Source: Methanosarcina sp. ERenArc_MAG2
Lineage (GTDB): Archaea; Halobacteriota; Methanosarcinia; Methanosarcinales; Methanosarcinaceae
Assembly (NCBI GenBank): GCA_023955635.1
Contig: JAMXHR010000009.1
Span: 248,001-312,000, forward strand
Length of the DNA: 64,000 nucleotides
Reading direction: 5' to 3'
In this document: positions 1 through 10,043 of the stretch, one piece after another
Layout: every line of letters begins with the position of its first letter
How positions within the stretch are numbered: the stretch's first letter is position 1
Made by a program: the position numbers and the translations under genes
Notes under the pieces: model-generated
The model's database searches: none
What the model was told of the DNA's origin: nothing
What the model saw: only the letters and a program-made list of their open reading frames with translations

Positions 1-556
1 TTACTATCGCAATCCCTTTCTCATTTAGTTTTTTAAGAAGCAAGTTCATTTCTATTCGAGCTTTTGGGTCCAGTCCTGATGTGGGTTCGTCTAGAAAGAT
101 TACTTTTGGGTCTTTAACAAGGGCCTGTGCAAAGCCGATTCTTTGTGTCATTCCTTTAGAAAACTCACCGACTTTCTTATCTGCCCATTTGCTCATACCG
201 ACAATTTCAAGAAGCTCCGGCACTTTGGATTTATCGGCGTCTGCAAGCTCAGAAAAATATTCGAGGTTCTGTTTTGCGGTTAAATTTTCATAGTAAAGGG
301 TGTTATCCGGAAGAAAACTTATGGTCTTTTTTAAAGCCATCATATTTTTTTCGATATCTTTACCACAAACTTTTATATTTCCTGATGTCTGCATGGTCAA
401 TCCTGCAAGCATTACAAAAAGCGTTGTTTTACCTGCCCCATTATGCCCCAGAAGCCCGATCAAGTCACCTTCATATATATCAAGCGATACGTCGTCCACT
501 GCTGTTAAATCACCATATTTCTTGGTGAGATTATGGATTTCAAGAATTTTCTCCAT
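1..556 (-). CDS. ABC transporter ATP-binding protein (partial, C-terminus beyond window)
   Basis: Reading the minus strand from the ATG at 554-556 gives an open frame to the window edge (185 codons). It shows an ABC ATPase: Walker A GHNGAGKTT (around 430-455), signature region FSKGMTQRIGFAQAL and Walker B VIFLDEPTSGLDP. The protein would energise an exporter from the cytoplasmic face. The start lies 2 nt after the stop of the NEW3-type membrane protein upstream, so the two are clearly co-transcribed; a permease gene probably follows outside the window. Methanosarcina genomes often pair such exporters with NEW3 proteins (family knowledge). The substrate cannot be read from the sequence. Confidence 0.9.
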   Translation of the reverse strand, partial: MEKILEIHNLTKKYGDLTAVDDVSLDIYEGDLIGLLGHNGAGKTTLFVMLAGLTMQTSGNIKVCGKDIEKNMMALKKTISFLPDNTLYYENLTAKQNLEYFSELADADKSKVPELLEIVGMSKWADKKVGEFSKGMTQRIGFAQALVKDPKVIFLDEPTSGLDPKARIEMNLLLKKLNEKGIAIV

Positions 557-558
557 GT

Positions 559-1775
559 TTATCTTCTCCCATATTTTTTATACACGAAAAACAAACCGGT
601 GACTACTAAAACGATAATTGTTATTCCAATCCAGGCTGAATTTGATTGTGATTTTACATTAACTCGTAATTTCGTTTCTTCAGTCTCTACATTATCAGCT
701 ACTCCTTTTATACTCACAAAATAGTCCCCGCTTTCAGTTTTAGAGGGTATACGGATTGTTAGGTCTACAGTCTTGTATTCTTTTGGCTTTATAAGATCAA
801 TTTTTTCTTAGAAACATAGATCTCCCAACTATCCATTGATGATTTTATATCAAGTCCAATATCCTTCAGCTCTACATCTCCAGAATTAAAGATCCTTACA
901 GGTACGACAATTTCAGATCCGCTCTTGCCTGAAACGTAGAGCTTTGATAATTGGATGGTGAGCTTTTCAATTGATTTGCTCGAGTTTTCTTCCACAATGA
1001 AAGGGAAAATTAGAACAGCTGATGATCTACCAGAAGCATTTATAGTAATATTATATTCTCCCGGAGTGCAATCGTTATCGATTCTTAGCTCAACATTAAC
1101 ATCTTTTGTTTTGTTTGGACTCAATTTTATTTGATGAATTCGATAATCTCCATAAGTAAACTTATGTGTATAAAACTCAGATTCACTTGCTTCCAGGCAA
1201 ACTAATTCGTCTATACAACCGCTATTATTAATTTTTAAAGGAATATTAACAGTCTCGTCCTGAGATATAAGTAGAAATTCAGGAGCAGTTGTTGACATGT
1301 TGATTTCAGAAAAAATATCCGTTTTTGACCAGATTTTTAATTCAAGTTTACCAGTTCCTGTATCATCTACATTGATGGCAATCGATGAATTTAAGAAAAT
1401 AATTTTATCTTTGAGTTTCCCAATTTCTTTAGATCCGCTAAATGATTTTAGTTGATAGAGCTTTTCAGAACCCTCAACATCGACTTTTTTATTACACGTG
1501 ACCAACTCAATAAAGCCGGTTCCATTTTGTTGGAAACTACGGCTATAGCTTATGATGTAATTCCCTAGTTCTATTTTTTCATCTGCAGATAGATTAACAC
1601 TTTCTTCAAGCCACCCCTGATCATTAAAGTCGTCTATTTTAAATTCATTTTTACTTATAATTTCAGTAGATTCAGCAGTAGCTAAACAAGTCAATCTACT
1701 AAATACGAATATAAACAGAAATACGGATAACAATGTAGCTCTTTCATTTTGTACTTTTAAGAATTTGCTTTTCAT
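559..1775 (-). CDS. NEW3/CARDB-type exported membrane protein, single-base frameshift
   Basis: The N-terminus has a hydrophobic signal segment (residues about 14-33), followed by beta-rich Ig-like repeats of the NEW3/COG1470 type. The frame stops early at about 789, after the motif YVSKKKLIL. One extra A in the A-run at about 803 lets the frame run on through another domain to a C-terminal membrane helix (SAWIGITIIVLVVTGLFFVY) and a basic tail, stopping at 559-561. The restored protein is 405 residues with a type-I topology, most of it outside the cell. It sits 2 nt before an ABC ATPase, so it is probably an accessory part of that exporter. The break is more likely a sequencing deletion than a real mutation. 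Confidence 0.75.
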
Positions 1776-2211
1776 GTTATAATGTCCAATTATCCATTTT
1801 TAGACGTCCGATAATACCTGGGTTGAAACGGTATTTTGAATTAACCTGAAACCAGTTGCAGAAACATGAAACACATTGATACGGTATTTAACTGTACATT
1901 CGCAGGAATAAAAACCAGAGAATAGAAGAAAAGGAATAAAGTCCAATACACCAGTAAACACAAGAGATAGAAAGAAAAAGAAGAGAAGAAGACCAATAAA
2001 TAGATAAAGAAATATCATATCTTGGAGTTATAATGTTAGCAGCAATAATCAGGTTAAATAAAATTTTAAGATGAGCTCAACCATTAAAAGGTAATAAAAA
2101 TAGGGAAAAAATAAGGCTAGATAAAGGGTTTAGTTCTTACTTTTTCTTGCTAAAATACTTCAATCTTTTAGTTGTAATAATATCAGAATCTTTCATGGGG
2201 GCGAGAGGATT
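1776..2211. other. intergenic region between divergent genes
   Basis: AT-rich spacer between divergently transcribed genes; both promoters should lie here. A 72-codon frame on the minus strand (1800-2018) has a hydrophobic start but no recognisable family or ribosome binding site, and I do not call it. A GAGAGG ribosome binding site at 2203-2208 belongs to the gene starting at 2212. Confidence 0.5.
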
Positions 2212-3789
2212 TTGTCTTTTATATCTGAAGATGCAGGACCTGAAGAACTTGAGTCAATAGCAGTGGCAGTACATTCTCTTGTGGGGCTTCCGACTACCAT
2301 TCGCAGCCTTAAGAGAAAGGGACTTCGCCTGGAAAAAGGAAAAATCCTTGATAGAGACTATACCGGACCTGTACTCGAAGAGGTGCTCAGGACCGGCAAG
2401 ACTGTACGTGGAGTTCCAAAAGAAGGCACATACCTGGGCAGGAACGTGGCTGTTTCTCCAATCTTCTCGGAGGAAGGAAAGGTTATTGCGGCGCTCGGAA
2501 TCGTGGATTTGCTATCTGTCCTTGAGATGCAGGAAATAATAAGGACCGTGGTAAACAACAGTCCTGCAGTGGTTTTTCTGTGGAGAAATGAAGAAAAATG
2601 GCCGTCAGAATTTGTTTCTGAAAATGTGATCCAGTTAGGGTACACAGTGGAGGACTTTATTTCAGGGAGGGTTCTGTATGGGGAAATCATCCATCCAGAT
2701 GATCTGAAGAGAATTGAGGATTCACTCGAAAAGCGCATCCGGAGAGGCGAAGTTGATTTCGATATAGAGTACAGAATCTTTACAAAAGCCGGCGATCTGC
2801 GCTGGGTGAATGAAAGGGCCTTTATTCAGCGGAGTCCTGAAGGGGAAGTGACCCATTTACAGGGGCTTGTACTGGACGTAACCGAGCAGAAGGAGATTGA
2901 GGAGGCCCTAAGAAAGTCTTTTGAAACGCAGAAGTTGCTGAGGACCATAATAAACAACAGCCAGGCAGTAGCTTTTTTGTGGGAGAATAAAGAAAACCTG
3001 CCTGCTGAATATGTTTCAGAAAACGTAACTCAGTTCGGGTATACGGTAGAAGATTTTACCTCAGGGAAAGTTCCTTTCGAGAACATCATTCATAGAGATG
3101 ACATCGATACAGTTGTTGAAACCCTTAAACGCAACATTGCAGAAAAGAATGATTCTTTTGATATGGAATACAGAATTCTCACAGGGGACGGAAAAATGCT
3201 CTGGGTAGATGAGAAAACCTTTATCCAGAAGGATATTGAAGGCAAAGCAACCCATATTCAGGGCCTTGTCGTTGATATTACTGAGAGAAAAGAAGCCCAG
3301 AAAATGCTTGAAATCCAAAGGGAACTCGGAATGGACCTGAGCACTACATGGAACCTCCAGACCATTCTCAACCGGGTTCTCGATGCCTGCCTGCAGATAA
3401 ATGGGGTCGATGCCGGGGGCATATATCTCAAGGACGAACTCCTGGACCAGATTAATCTGGTCGCATATAGAGGATTTTCTCCCGAGTTTAAAGAAAAGAT
3501 TTCCAGATATAAGGCTAATTCCGAAGAGGCAAAACAAATCTGGTTCGAAAAGCCCATATACTCATTGGATTTCTACTCCGAAAAAATGGATGGCGCTGTA
3601 AGGAAAGAAGGAATCAAGGCTGTTGCAATAATCCCTCTGAAATATAGAGAAGAGATTGTAGGCAGCCTGAACTTTGCCTCCCATACTCTGGATAAGATTC
3701 CCTGGAGTATTCGAAATTTCCTTGAGAGCACTGCTCTCCAGGTGGTAAACCATATTGCACCAATTTGCATCCAGGCGGAACTTTCGTAA
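2212..3789 (+). CDS. DUF2111-PAS-PAS-GAF sensory protein without a kinase domain
   Basis: 525 residues. The start is a TTG preceded by GAGAGG; an ATG at 2195 is out of frame. Residues 1-105 resemble the methanogen-specific DUF2111 domain (motifs VGLPTTIRSLKRKGLRLE and GRNVAVSPIF). Two PAS-3-type domains follow, at about 110-230 and 240-360. They are internal duplicates: each has VVNNS/IINNS, VSENV, GYTVEDF, a YRI motif and a closing LVxDVTE/LVVDITE. A GAF domain (about 375-520) ends the protein. The histidine kinase module normally found at the end of such Methanosarcina proteins is absent. It is cytoplasmic, and its output is unknown: it may act by protein contact or be a truncated kinase. 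Confidence 0.85.
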   Translation: MSFISEDAGPEELESIAVAVHSLVGLPTTIRSLKRKGLRLEKGKILDRDYTGPVLEEVLRTGKTVRGVPKEGTYLGRNVAVSPIFSEEGKVIAALGIVDLLSVLEMQEIIRTVVNNSPAVVFLWRNEEKWPSEFVSENVIQLGYTVEDFISGRVLYGEIIHPDDLKRIEDSLEKRIRRGEVDFDIEYRIFTKAGDLRWVNERAFIQRSPEGEVTHLQGLVLDVTEQKEIEEALRKSFETQKLLRTIINNSQAVAFLWENKENLPAEYVSENVTQFGYTVEDFTSGKVPFENIIHRDDIDTVVETLKRNIAEKNDSFDMEYRILTGDGKMLWVDEKTFIQKDIEGKATHIQGLVVDITERKEAQKMLEIQRELGMDLSTTWNLQTILNRVLDACLQINGVDAGGIYLKDELLDQINLVAYRGFSPEFKEKISRYKANSEEAKQIWFEKPIYSLDFYSEKMDGAVRKEGIKAVAIIPLKYREEIVGSLNFASHTLDKIPWSIRNFLESTALQVVNHIAPICIQAELS

Positions 3790-3845
3790 GCTTCAGGCTT
3801 TCGCAAACCCTTTATAAAAAAGCTCGTTAAGGGGCCCATAAAGCC

Positions 3846-4024
<179 letters not shown>

Positions 4025-4215
4025 TAAGGATCATAAAGCCTTCTGTGCCTGACAATACTTGATCCAATTTACTAATCAGAAATACTATTCTCAACGGCTC
4101 CGAGATCTTGAGTTTTTGTATTAAAAATCAGGTTCCATACCAATGAAGAAATATGGAATTTATAGGAAGAAGCGTAAAACCCCTAAGTCTTTATCTCAGG
4201 GGTAGTTCACGCCGC

Positions 4216-5469
4216 TTACCTGCCCCCTGCTTTAATACTCTTCAAGATTTCCTTTAATCCGGGTCTTTTCCCGTACATCAGCAGGTAAGCCCTGAAAAGC
4301 CGGCTGGAAAACAAGATCACTCCATGAACCGAAATAAACAGGATGGAGATGCTGGCAAGAACCTGATAAACAGGCACGTCTGTTGCTCCAATCCTTGCAA
4401 GCATGGCTACGGGAGAAGTGAGAGGGAAAAGGGAAAGAAAAATTGAAAGCGAGCTGTCGGGGTTTGTCAGGAGCAGTTGCATGAATAAAAGGGGAGATAT
4501 GGCTGCAAATGTAAAAATTCCTGCAACCTGCTGGCTCTCCTGAAGAGAGCTGGTTACTGCTCCTATTCCTGCCATCATGCTGGCAAAGAAGAGGAAGCCT
4601 AACAGGAAATAAATCAGAGCAAGGAAAAGGAGCATAGGCTCAATTCTTATTGGAAGAACGTACCTGCCCCCGAGAGTAATTACCGCGAGCCAGACAACAA
4701 TCTGCAGAAGGCCGACTGCGCCAAGGCCCAGGATCTTGCCTTTAAGGAGTTCGGAAGGAGTTGTAGAAGAAAGTAAAATTTCTATTATCCTGTTCTCTTT
4801 CTCTTCGGCAACACCACGAAGGAGATAACTGGAAGCCGAGAAAATACTGAAGAATAGGAGAAAACCTGTGAGAATGGGAAGGCCAAAGTTGGTAAGAATT
4901 TCGGCAATGCCCTGCTCAGAGGGTTCTCCGTGCTCCCCTACATTATAGAGTTTTAAATTAACCGGATCTTTGACCCTGTTGAGAACTGACTCATCCACTC
5001 TGTTTTTAAGGAGGGAAGTGATGACAATATCCGAGAGTTCGGCAGACAATTCAACTCCTGGTACAGCTACTTCTTTTTCAAAGGTATAGAGTTCTATTGT
5101 TCCGGCTTCAAGAAAGCCTTCAGGAATTACGAGATAAGAAGAAATCTGTCCTGCCTGTAAGGCCTGCCTTGCTTCAGAGGCTTCTCCGTACATTATAAAA
5201 GATATGGTTGAAGTTTTCGCCCCAAAAGGGCCTGCGGAAAAGCCTTCATCTGTTATTGGCCCTGGAAAGTTGAAGGAGCCAGTCATATCAACATAGCCTA
5301 TTTTCTGGTCTTCGGCAGGAATCATGCCTGCAAGCATTGTCGGAAAAATAGTAATCGCCATAAAGAAAAGAGGAAAAATAAAGGTCATAAGAAGGAATTC
5401 TTTACGCTTTACGGTTTTCAGGAACTCATGCCTGGCAATAATAAAGGTTTTTCCGGAAAAACTACTCAT
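4216..5469 (-). CDS. ABC-2 type exporter permease (NatB-like)
   Basis: 417 residues. An N-terminal cytoplasmic stretch (FSGKTFIIARHEFLKTVKRKE) leads into the first membrane helix (about residues 27-48). A long extracytoplasmic domain follows (about 50-195), then five or six helices in the C-terminal half (about 200-395). This is the ABC2_membrane_3/COG1668 layout of NatB-type permeases, which extrude Na+ or other small substrates. The conserved segment GVAEEKENRIIEILLSS before the third helix is typical. The start codon overlaps the stop of the ATPase gene by 8 nt, so the two form one transporter. The frame is intact. Confidence 0.9.
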   Translation of the reverse strand: MSSFSGKTFIIARHEFLKTVKRKEFLLMTFIFPLFFMAITIFPTMLAGMIPAEDQKIGYVDMTGSFNFPGPITDEGFSAGPFGAKTSTISFIMYGEASEARQALQAGQISSYLVIPEGFLEAGTIELYTFEKEVAVPGVELSAELSDIVITSLLKNRVDESVLNRVKDPVNLKLYNVGEHGEPSEQGIAEILTNFGLPILTGFLLFFSIFSASSYLLRGVAEEKENRIIEILLSSTTPSELLKGKILGLGAVGLLQIVVWLAVITLGGRYVLPIRIEPMLLFLALIYFLLGFLFFASMMAGIGAVTSSLQESQQVAGIFTFAAISPLLFMQLLLTNPDSSLSIFLSLFPLTSPVAMLARIGATDVPVYQVLASISILFISVHGVILFSSRLFRAYLLMYGKRPGLKEILKSIKAGGR

Positions 5470-6372
5470 TTACAGCACTCTCCACAGTTTCAATAAAAAT
5501 TTCGTTCAGGGAAGGAAGAGACTGCTCAAAACACAGGATTTCTGCCCTATGGATAAGTTCCTTAAGAAGAATCTGTGTGTTTACGCCTTCTTCAGGAAAG
5601 ATTTCAACAGATTTTTCATATTCTGTTATTTTTCTTATGCCGGAAATCTCCTAATTGCATTCAAACCCTCTTTTTCTACGAATTCCACAATGAGAGAGTT
5701 TTTCCCATGCTCCCTTCGGATCTCATCCACAGTGCCGTAAAGCACTCTTTTGCCTTTATTGAGCATAAGAATTCTATTACAAAGTGTCTGGGCCTGTTCC
5801 ATCATGTGCGTGGAGAGGACTACTGTCTTTCCTGAGTTTCTGAGTTCCAGAATTCTAGTCTTAACGGCTTTTGTACTTAGAGGATCAAGGCCGGAAAAGG
5901 GCTCGTCAAGAATCACAAGTTCGGGATTATGGATAATCGCAGAAAGGAACTGAATCTGCTGCTGCATTCCTTTGGAGAGTTCTTCCACTTTTTTATTTCT
6001 ATGTTCATATAACTCTAGAGATTTGAGAAGGGATTCGGCGTTTAATTGAGCCTGTTTTTTAGGCATTCCTTTAAGCTGTGCCAGATAGACCAGCATCTCC
6101 AGAAGCTTCATTTTCCTGTATAATCCCCTTTCCTCAGGGAGATATCCTATCCGGTCTTTTGCAGCTGAGCTAAGAAAATCTCCAAAAACGCGTATTTCTC
6201 CGACATCCGGCCTGATAATATCAAGAAGAAGCCTGATAAGCGTAGTCTTTCCTGCCCCGTTTGGCCCGAGGAGCCCGAAGATCTCGCCAGACCTTACTGA
6301 AAACGAAATATCTCCGATAATATCCTTTTCTGCGAAAGACTTTGATACGCTTTCAAATTCTACAGTATGCAT
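5462..6372 (-). CDS. ABC exporter ATPase (NatA-like), single-base frameshift near the C-terminus
   Basis: The motifs are Walker A GLLGPNGAGKTTLIR, signature LSKGMQQQIQF and Walker B LVILDEPFSGLDPLS. I start it at the ATG 6370-6372 (MHTVEFESVSKSF), where family similarity begins; the frame stays open to 6426. The frame ends early at 5635 after NAIRRFPA. Supplying one base near 5645 continues it as ISGIRKITEYEKSVEIF, ending with the family-typical SLPSLNEIFIETV and the stop at 5462-5464, which overlaps the permease start. The restored length is 303 residues. This is most likely an assembly deletion, because the overlap with the permease is preserved. Confidence 0.85.
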
Positions 6373-6520
6373 CCAGATTAAATACATTCTAATATAGAAT
6401 AAGTTTATTCTAAATTTGATAGGCAAAAGCTAATTTAAGATTTCATTGAAAGTAAGAAACTATTCAGCATTAAATGGGTTAATGAAATATTAAGGGAAAT
6501 AAGGGAATTTAGAGGATAAT

Positions 6521-7192
6521 ATGTTACCAAAATTGGTTATTCACAACAGTATAAGCCTGGACGGCTCGACTACAGGCTTCGAAGCAAACCTTGAAATTCA
6601 CTACAAAATCCTCAGTAGCTATCTGCCAGATGCCATGATAGTCGGTTCGAACACTGCAAAAACCGGAACCCAGTTCTTCTGCGAGAAAATCCCTGCTGAA
6701 GAGGAATCGGATTTTCAGAAGCCTGAAATCCAATCCGATGACCCCAGGGCATACTGGCTGATTGCTGACTCAAAGGGAATCCTTGAAGGACTGATGCATG
6801 TGTTCAGGCGTTCCGAATACAGCAAAGATGTAATAGTGCTGGTCTCGGAAAAGACCCCGGAACCTTACATCAATTATCTCAAAGAAAGAAATTATGAATT
6901 CATTCGGACCGGCGCAGACCGTGTAAACGTCAGACATGCACTGGAAATTGCAAACGAAAGGTACGGCTTCAAACTCGTAGTTTCGGACAGCGGAGGAGTG
7001 CTGAATAGTATCTTAATCGAACAGGGGCTTGTTGAAGAAATCAGCCTGATACTTACCCCTGAAATTACAGGAAAAACAGGGACAAACCTTTTCAGGAACC
7101 TGGAAAAAAGCGGGGTTCGACTCGAACTTTTAAGAGATGAAATTGTAGAAAAGAAGTATGTGCATCTGGTGTACCGGGTTTTGAAAGAGTAA
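6521..7192 (+). CDS. RibD C-terminal domain reductase
   Basis: 223 residues with a dihydrofolate-reductase-like fold as in RibD/RIB7. The N-terminus LPKLVIHNSISLDGSTTGFE is the typical first strand with the substrate-proximal SxDG, and LVVSDSGGVLNSILIEQGLVEEISL near residue 150-180 is the conserved NADPH-binding and dimer region (GG). In archaea such enzymes reduce 2,5-diamino-6-(ribosylamino)pyrimidinone phosphate in riboflavin and F420 synthesis. This copy diverges in the middle and has an insertion around residues 60-85, so it may be a paralogue with another substrate. It is monocistronic and divergent from the NatAB exporter. Confidence 0.8.
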   Translation: MLPKLVIHNSISLDGSTTGFEANLEIHYKILSSYLPDAMIVGSNTAKTGTQFFCEKIPAEEESDFQKPEIQSDDPRAYWLIADSKGILEGLMHVFRRSEYSKDVIVLVSEKTPEPYINYLKERNYEFIRTGADRVNVRHALEIANERYGFKLVVSDSGGVLNSILIEQGLVEEISLILTPEITGKTGTNLFRNLEKSGVRLELLRDEIVEKKYVHLVYRVLKE

Positions 7193-7865
7193 AAAAAGAC
7201 AGTCATAAATTAGAACTCTACCTGTATGACAGCATTCCGGACGAGGTTTCCTGCCGAGCAATTGTAGTAATCTATGCGCTCAAGTGGTCAACTACCCACG
7301 ACTGAAGTCTTGAAAGTTATTCTTCTTTTTATACTGACATATTGATAGTACCTGAGTTTTACTGCTGAACAGACCAGGGATTTATCAAAGATTTATGGCA
7401 ACTCTTCAACCTGGGAAAAACAGCCTCAATAGCCATTTTTCATACGATTCAATGGACAAATCTCCCTGAATTATTTTCATTTAATTGTTGGTTATTGATT
7501 GTGTTTTTTATTGGTTAGTAATCACACTTATCTGTGATGTCAAAATCAATATCAATCAATGAGCTTGGGTAGGCCGAATAATTACGATTTAGAATGTATT
7601 TGGTTGAAGAAGTTTTATAATGAAGTCGTGAACTGGAACTAGATTAGATCGAAATCTAAAGGAATGTTTATATAAAATCGTTATAGTTCAACACAATATA
7701 TATTTACAGTCATGCAATTAAAATATAAAGTTTTCCTCTCAAAAAAGGAAAAAACTTATTTACGGATTTCTGAAATACATGACTATTTTCTATTTTTGAG
7801 AGGATAAACATAATAAATAAAGAGTAGGAATCTCAGTAAAAAAGTTTATAATGTAAACATATATA
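7193..7865. other. intergenic region with possible IS200/IS605 end remnant
   Basis: No gene is recognised. The string GGTCAACTACCCACGACTGA at about 7275-7300 resembles the imperfect hairpin ends of IS200/IS605-type elements, but no transposase is present. The rest is AT-rich leader sequence for the downstream cluster. Confidence 0.35.
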
Positions 7866-8099
7866 ATGTTAGAAAGTATTAGGCGAAAAGTTCCGGGGAA
7901 AAAGAACCCTCGCAATAGAAGTTTACGGTGGAATGTAAATACGAACTACAGAATTATTCCAATTATTACTTATAGAAAGGACAGTTTCAAAAATCTCGCT
8001 TTAAGTGGGATAAGAGCTGGAAAGCCTGTACTCTCTGCTCCGATTGAAACATACTTTACAGACTTTGTTTTAACCGCCGAACCCCGGCTTAAGGAGTGA
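7866..8099 (+). CDS. hypothetical 77-residue protein directly before the Ehr-like cluster
   Basis: A 77-codon frame whose TGA is immediately followed by the ATG of the HyfB-like gene (GAGTGAATG), as if translationally coupled. The peptide is basic (MLESIRRKVPGKKNPRNRS), has no cysteines and no recognised domain. In functional Hyf/FHL operons this place is held by a ferredoxin-like HyfA. The absence of cysteines excludes a ferredoxin, and I cannot show homology. It may be a leader peptide or a chance frame. Confidence 0.35.
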   Translation: MLESIRRKVPGKKNPRNRSLRWNVNTNYRIIPIITYRKDSFKNLALSGIRAGKPVLSAPIETYFTDFVLTAEPRLKE

Positions 8100-10043
8100 A
8101 TGTTTTTGCTCGAAGCCTTCGTTTACGGCGCTGTTATAGCTCTTATATTCGGAACTGTCCTGCCTTTCCTGTACCGCAATAAAAAAGCAAGAAAAGCTTC
8201 CTTCGGCCTATCTTTGATTTCTTCAATCCTGCTCCTGGTATTTGCAGGCATAGTCCTCTACACGGGAAAAGAGCCTGCTTTCCAAGCCTTCCGATTTCTT
8301 CCCGGACTGGACTTCACCCTGGCCGCAGACCGACTCTCAGCAGGCTTTATTCTGCTGATTGTGGCAGTTGTGCCAGGGGTTTCAATATATTCCATTGAAT
8401 ATGTAGAACATGCTAAAAGTGAAGCCGGAAAAGACCTGCAAACAGCCCTTACAAATCTTTTCATCCTTTCCATGTTGATGGTCGTACTTGCAGGAAATAT
8501 GGTCGGATTCCTGGTTTTCTGGGAAATAATGTCCCTTTCTTCCCTATTGCTCGTGCTCCACGATTATTCCTCGGAAGAAAACAAAAAAGCAGGTTTCTTT
8601 TACTTTGTAATGACAAGTCTGAGTACAGCCTTTCTTTTCCTGGGTTTTATAAGTCTGTTCAGGCTAACAGGCTCTGCCGAATTCGGACAACTGGACTACC
8701 CGACAAACGTCCTGACCTTGCCTTTCCTTTGTCTCTTTATAGGTTTCGGAATCAAAGCAGGGATCGTCCCCTTCCACAAATGGCTGCCCTATGCTCATCC
8801 CGCAGCCCCTTCAAGTATTTCGGCTCTGATGTCAGGAGTCATGCTGAAGGTTGCAATCTACGGCTTCCTGCGTTTTTTACTTTCGGTTTCCGCCCCCGAA
8901 CTCTGGTGGGGGATACTCGTTCTTATAGCGGGCAGTCTCTCAGCCGTGTTAGGAGTAATTTACGCACTCAAAGAAAGCGATATAAAAAGGCTGCTTGCCT
9001 ATAGTAGCATTGAAAATATCGGTATTATTTTAATAGGGATTGGCCTGTATCTAATATTCAAAGTCGAGGGACTTGAATCCCTTTCTCTCTTAAGCCTTTT
9101 AGGGGCATGTTTTCACGCTTTTAACCACGCTCTTTTCAAAAGCTTGCTCTTTCTCTGTTCAGGCTCAGTGGTCCATGCCACTGGCACACGGAATATCGAA
9201 GCCTTTGGAGGCCTCGTAAAACGTATGCCCCACACTGCCGCTCTCTTTCTGATAGGCTCGGTTTCGATTGCAGCCCTGCCTCCGACAAACGGCTTTGTAA
9301 GCGAGCTGCTTCTTTTTCAGGCTTATTTTTACTCTTCAGCTCTTCCGGACCCTCTCCTAAAGGTCCTTCTCATTACTACCCTCTCGGTCTTTGCACTTAC
9401 CAGTGCGCTTGCAGCAGCCCTCTTTGTGAAGCTTTTCGGAATTACCTTCCTTGCCCTTCCGCGGACGAAGTGCGCAAAAGAAGCCACCGAAGTCTCAAAA
9501 CTCATGCTGCTCGGAGAAGCTGTACCTGCGGCTCTCTGCATACTCTCAGGGCTGTTTTCATCCAGGCTCCTGATCCTGCTGGGCTTTGACCTTGGGATTC
9601 CGGATATGCTGCCTCTCGGGCTGATTCTCGTTGGAGCCTCCGGGCTGGTGTGGCTTGCAGTTAATAATTCCGGCACTTCGAAAAGCCCGAGGATAAGTAA
9701 AGAAACCTGGGGTTGCGGAATCCTGGCCCAGCACCCTACAATGGAATACACCTCTGCAGGCTTTTCGGAGCCTCTTGTGGTCATCTTCAAAAAGATCTAC
9801 AGGACCGAGATCTCCAGTACCAGGGTATATGCGGATACAAAGGAAAGCATCTTTAAGAGCGGGACTGCCAGGATTCACCTAATTAAGTTCTTTGAAGAGC
9901 ATTTATATCTCCCTGCGGCCTGTGCAGTCAGCGGGATCTCTTCCCAGGTCTCCAAAATGCAGAATGGGAAGCTGGATACCTATGTGCTCTATGTTTTCAT
10001 TGCGGTACTTACACTGATGATATTTACGAGGTATTTCGCATGA
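8100..10043 (+). CDS. HyfB-like antiporter-type membrane subunit of Ehr-like complex
   Basis: 647 residues, about the size of E. coli HyfB, with 14 or more predicted helices. It belongs to the NuoL/MrpA-type proton-conducting family. The residues used for ion translocation are visible: Glu in VFWEIMSLSS (about residue 141), Lys in FGIKAGIVPFHKW (about 219), Lys in ESDIKRLLAYSS and Lys in HALFKSLLF. A C-terminal extension (about residues 540-625) ends in a last helix, as in HyfB. Its stop overlaps the next start (GCATGAATG), so the cluster is one operon. In hydrogenase-type complexes this subunit couples the soluble arm to H+ or Na+ movement. Confidence 0.92.
   Translation: MFLLEAFVYGAVIALIFGTVLPFLYRNKKARKASFGLSLISSILLLVFAGIVLYTGKEPAFQAFRFLPGLDFTLAADRLSAGFILLIVAVVPGVSIYSIEYVEHAKSEAGKDLQTALTNLFILSMLMVVLAGNMVGFLVFWEIMSLSSLLLVLHDYSSEENKKAGFFYFVMTSLSTAFLFLGFISLFRLTGSAEFGQLDYPTNVLTLPFLCLFIGFGIKAGIVPFHKWLPYAHPAAPSSISALMSGVMLKVAIYGFLRFLLSVSAPELWWGILVLIAGSLSAVLGVIYALKESDIKRLLAYSSIENIGIILIGIGLYLIFKVEGLESLSLLSLLGACFHAFNHALFKSLLFLCSGSVVHATGTRNIEAFGGLVKRMPHTAALFLIGSVSIAALPPTNGFVSELLLFQAYFYSSALPDPLLKVLLITTLSVFALTSALAAALFVKLFGITFLALPRTKCAKEATEVSKLMLLGEAVPAALCILSGLFSSRLLILLGFDLGIPDMLPLGLILVGASGLVWLAVNNSGTSKSPRISKETWGCGILAQHPTMEYTSAGFSEPLVVIFKKIYRTEISSTRVYADTKESIFKSGTARIHLIKFFEEHLYLPAACAVSGISSQVSKMQNGKLDTYVLYVFIAVLTLMIFTRYFA

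Noticed and set aside
1800..2018. 72-residue hydrophobic frame on the minus strand
   Set aside because: No ribosome binding site, no family and low-complexity AT-rich sequence in a promoter region.
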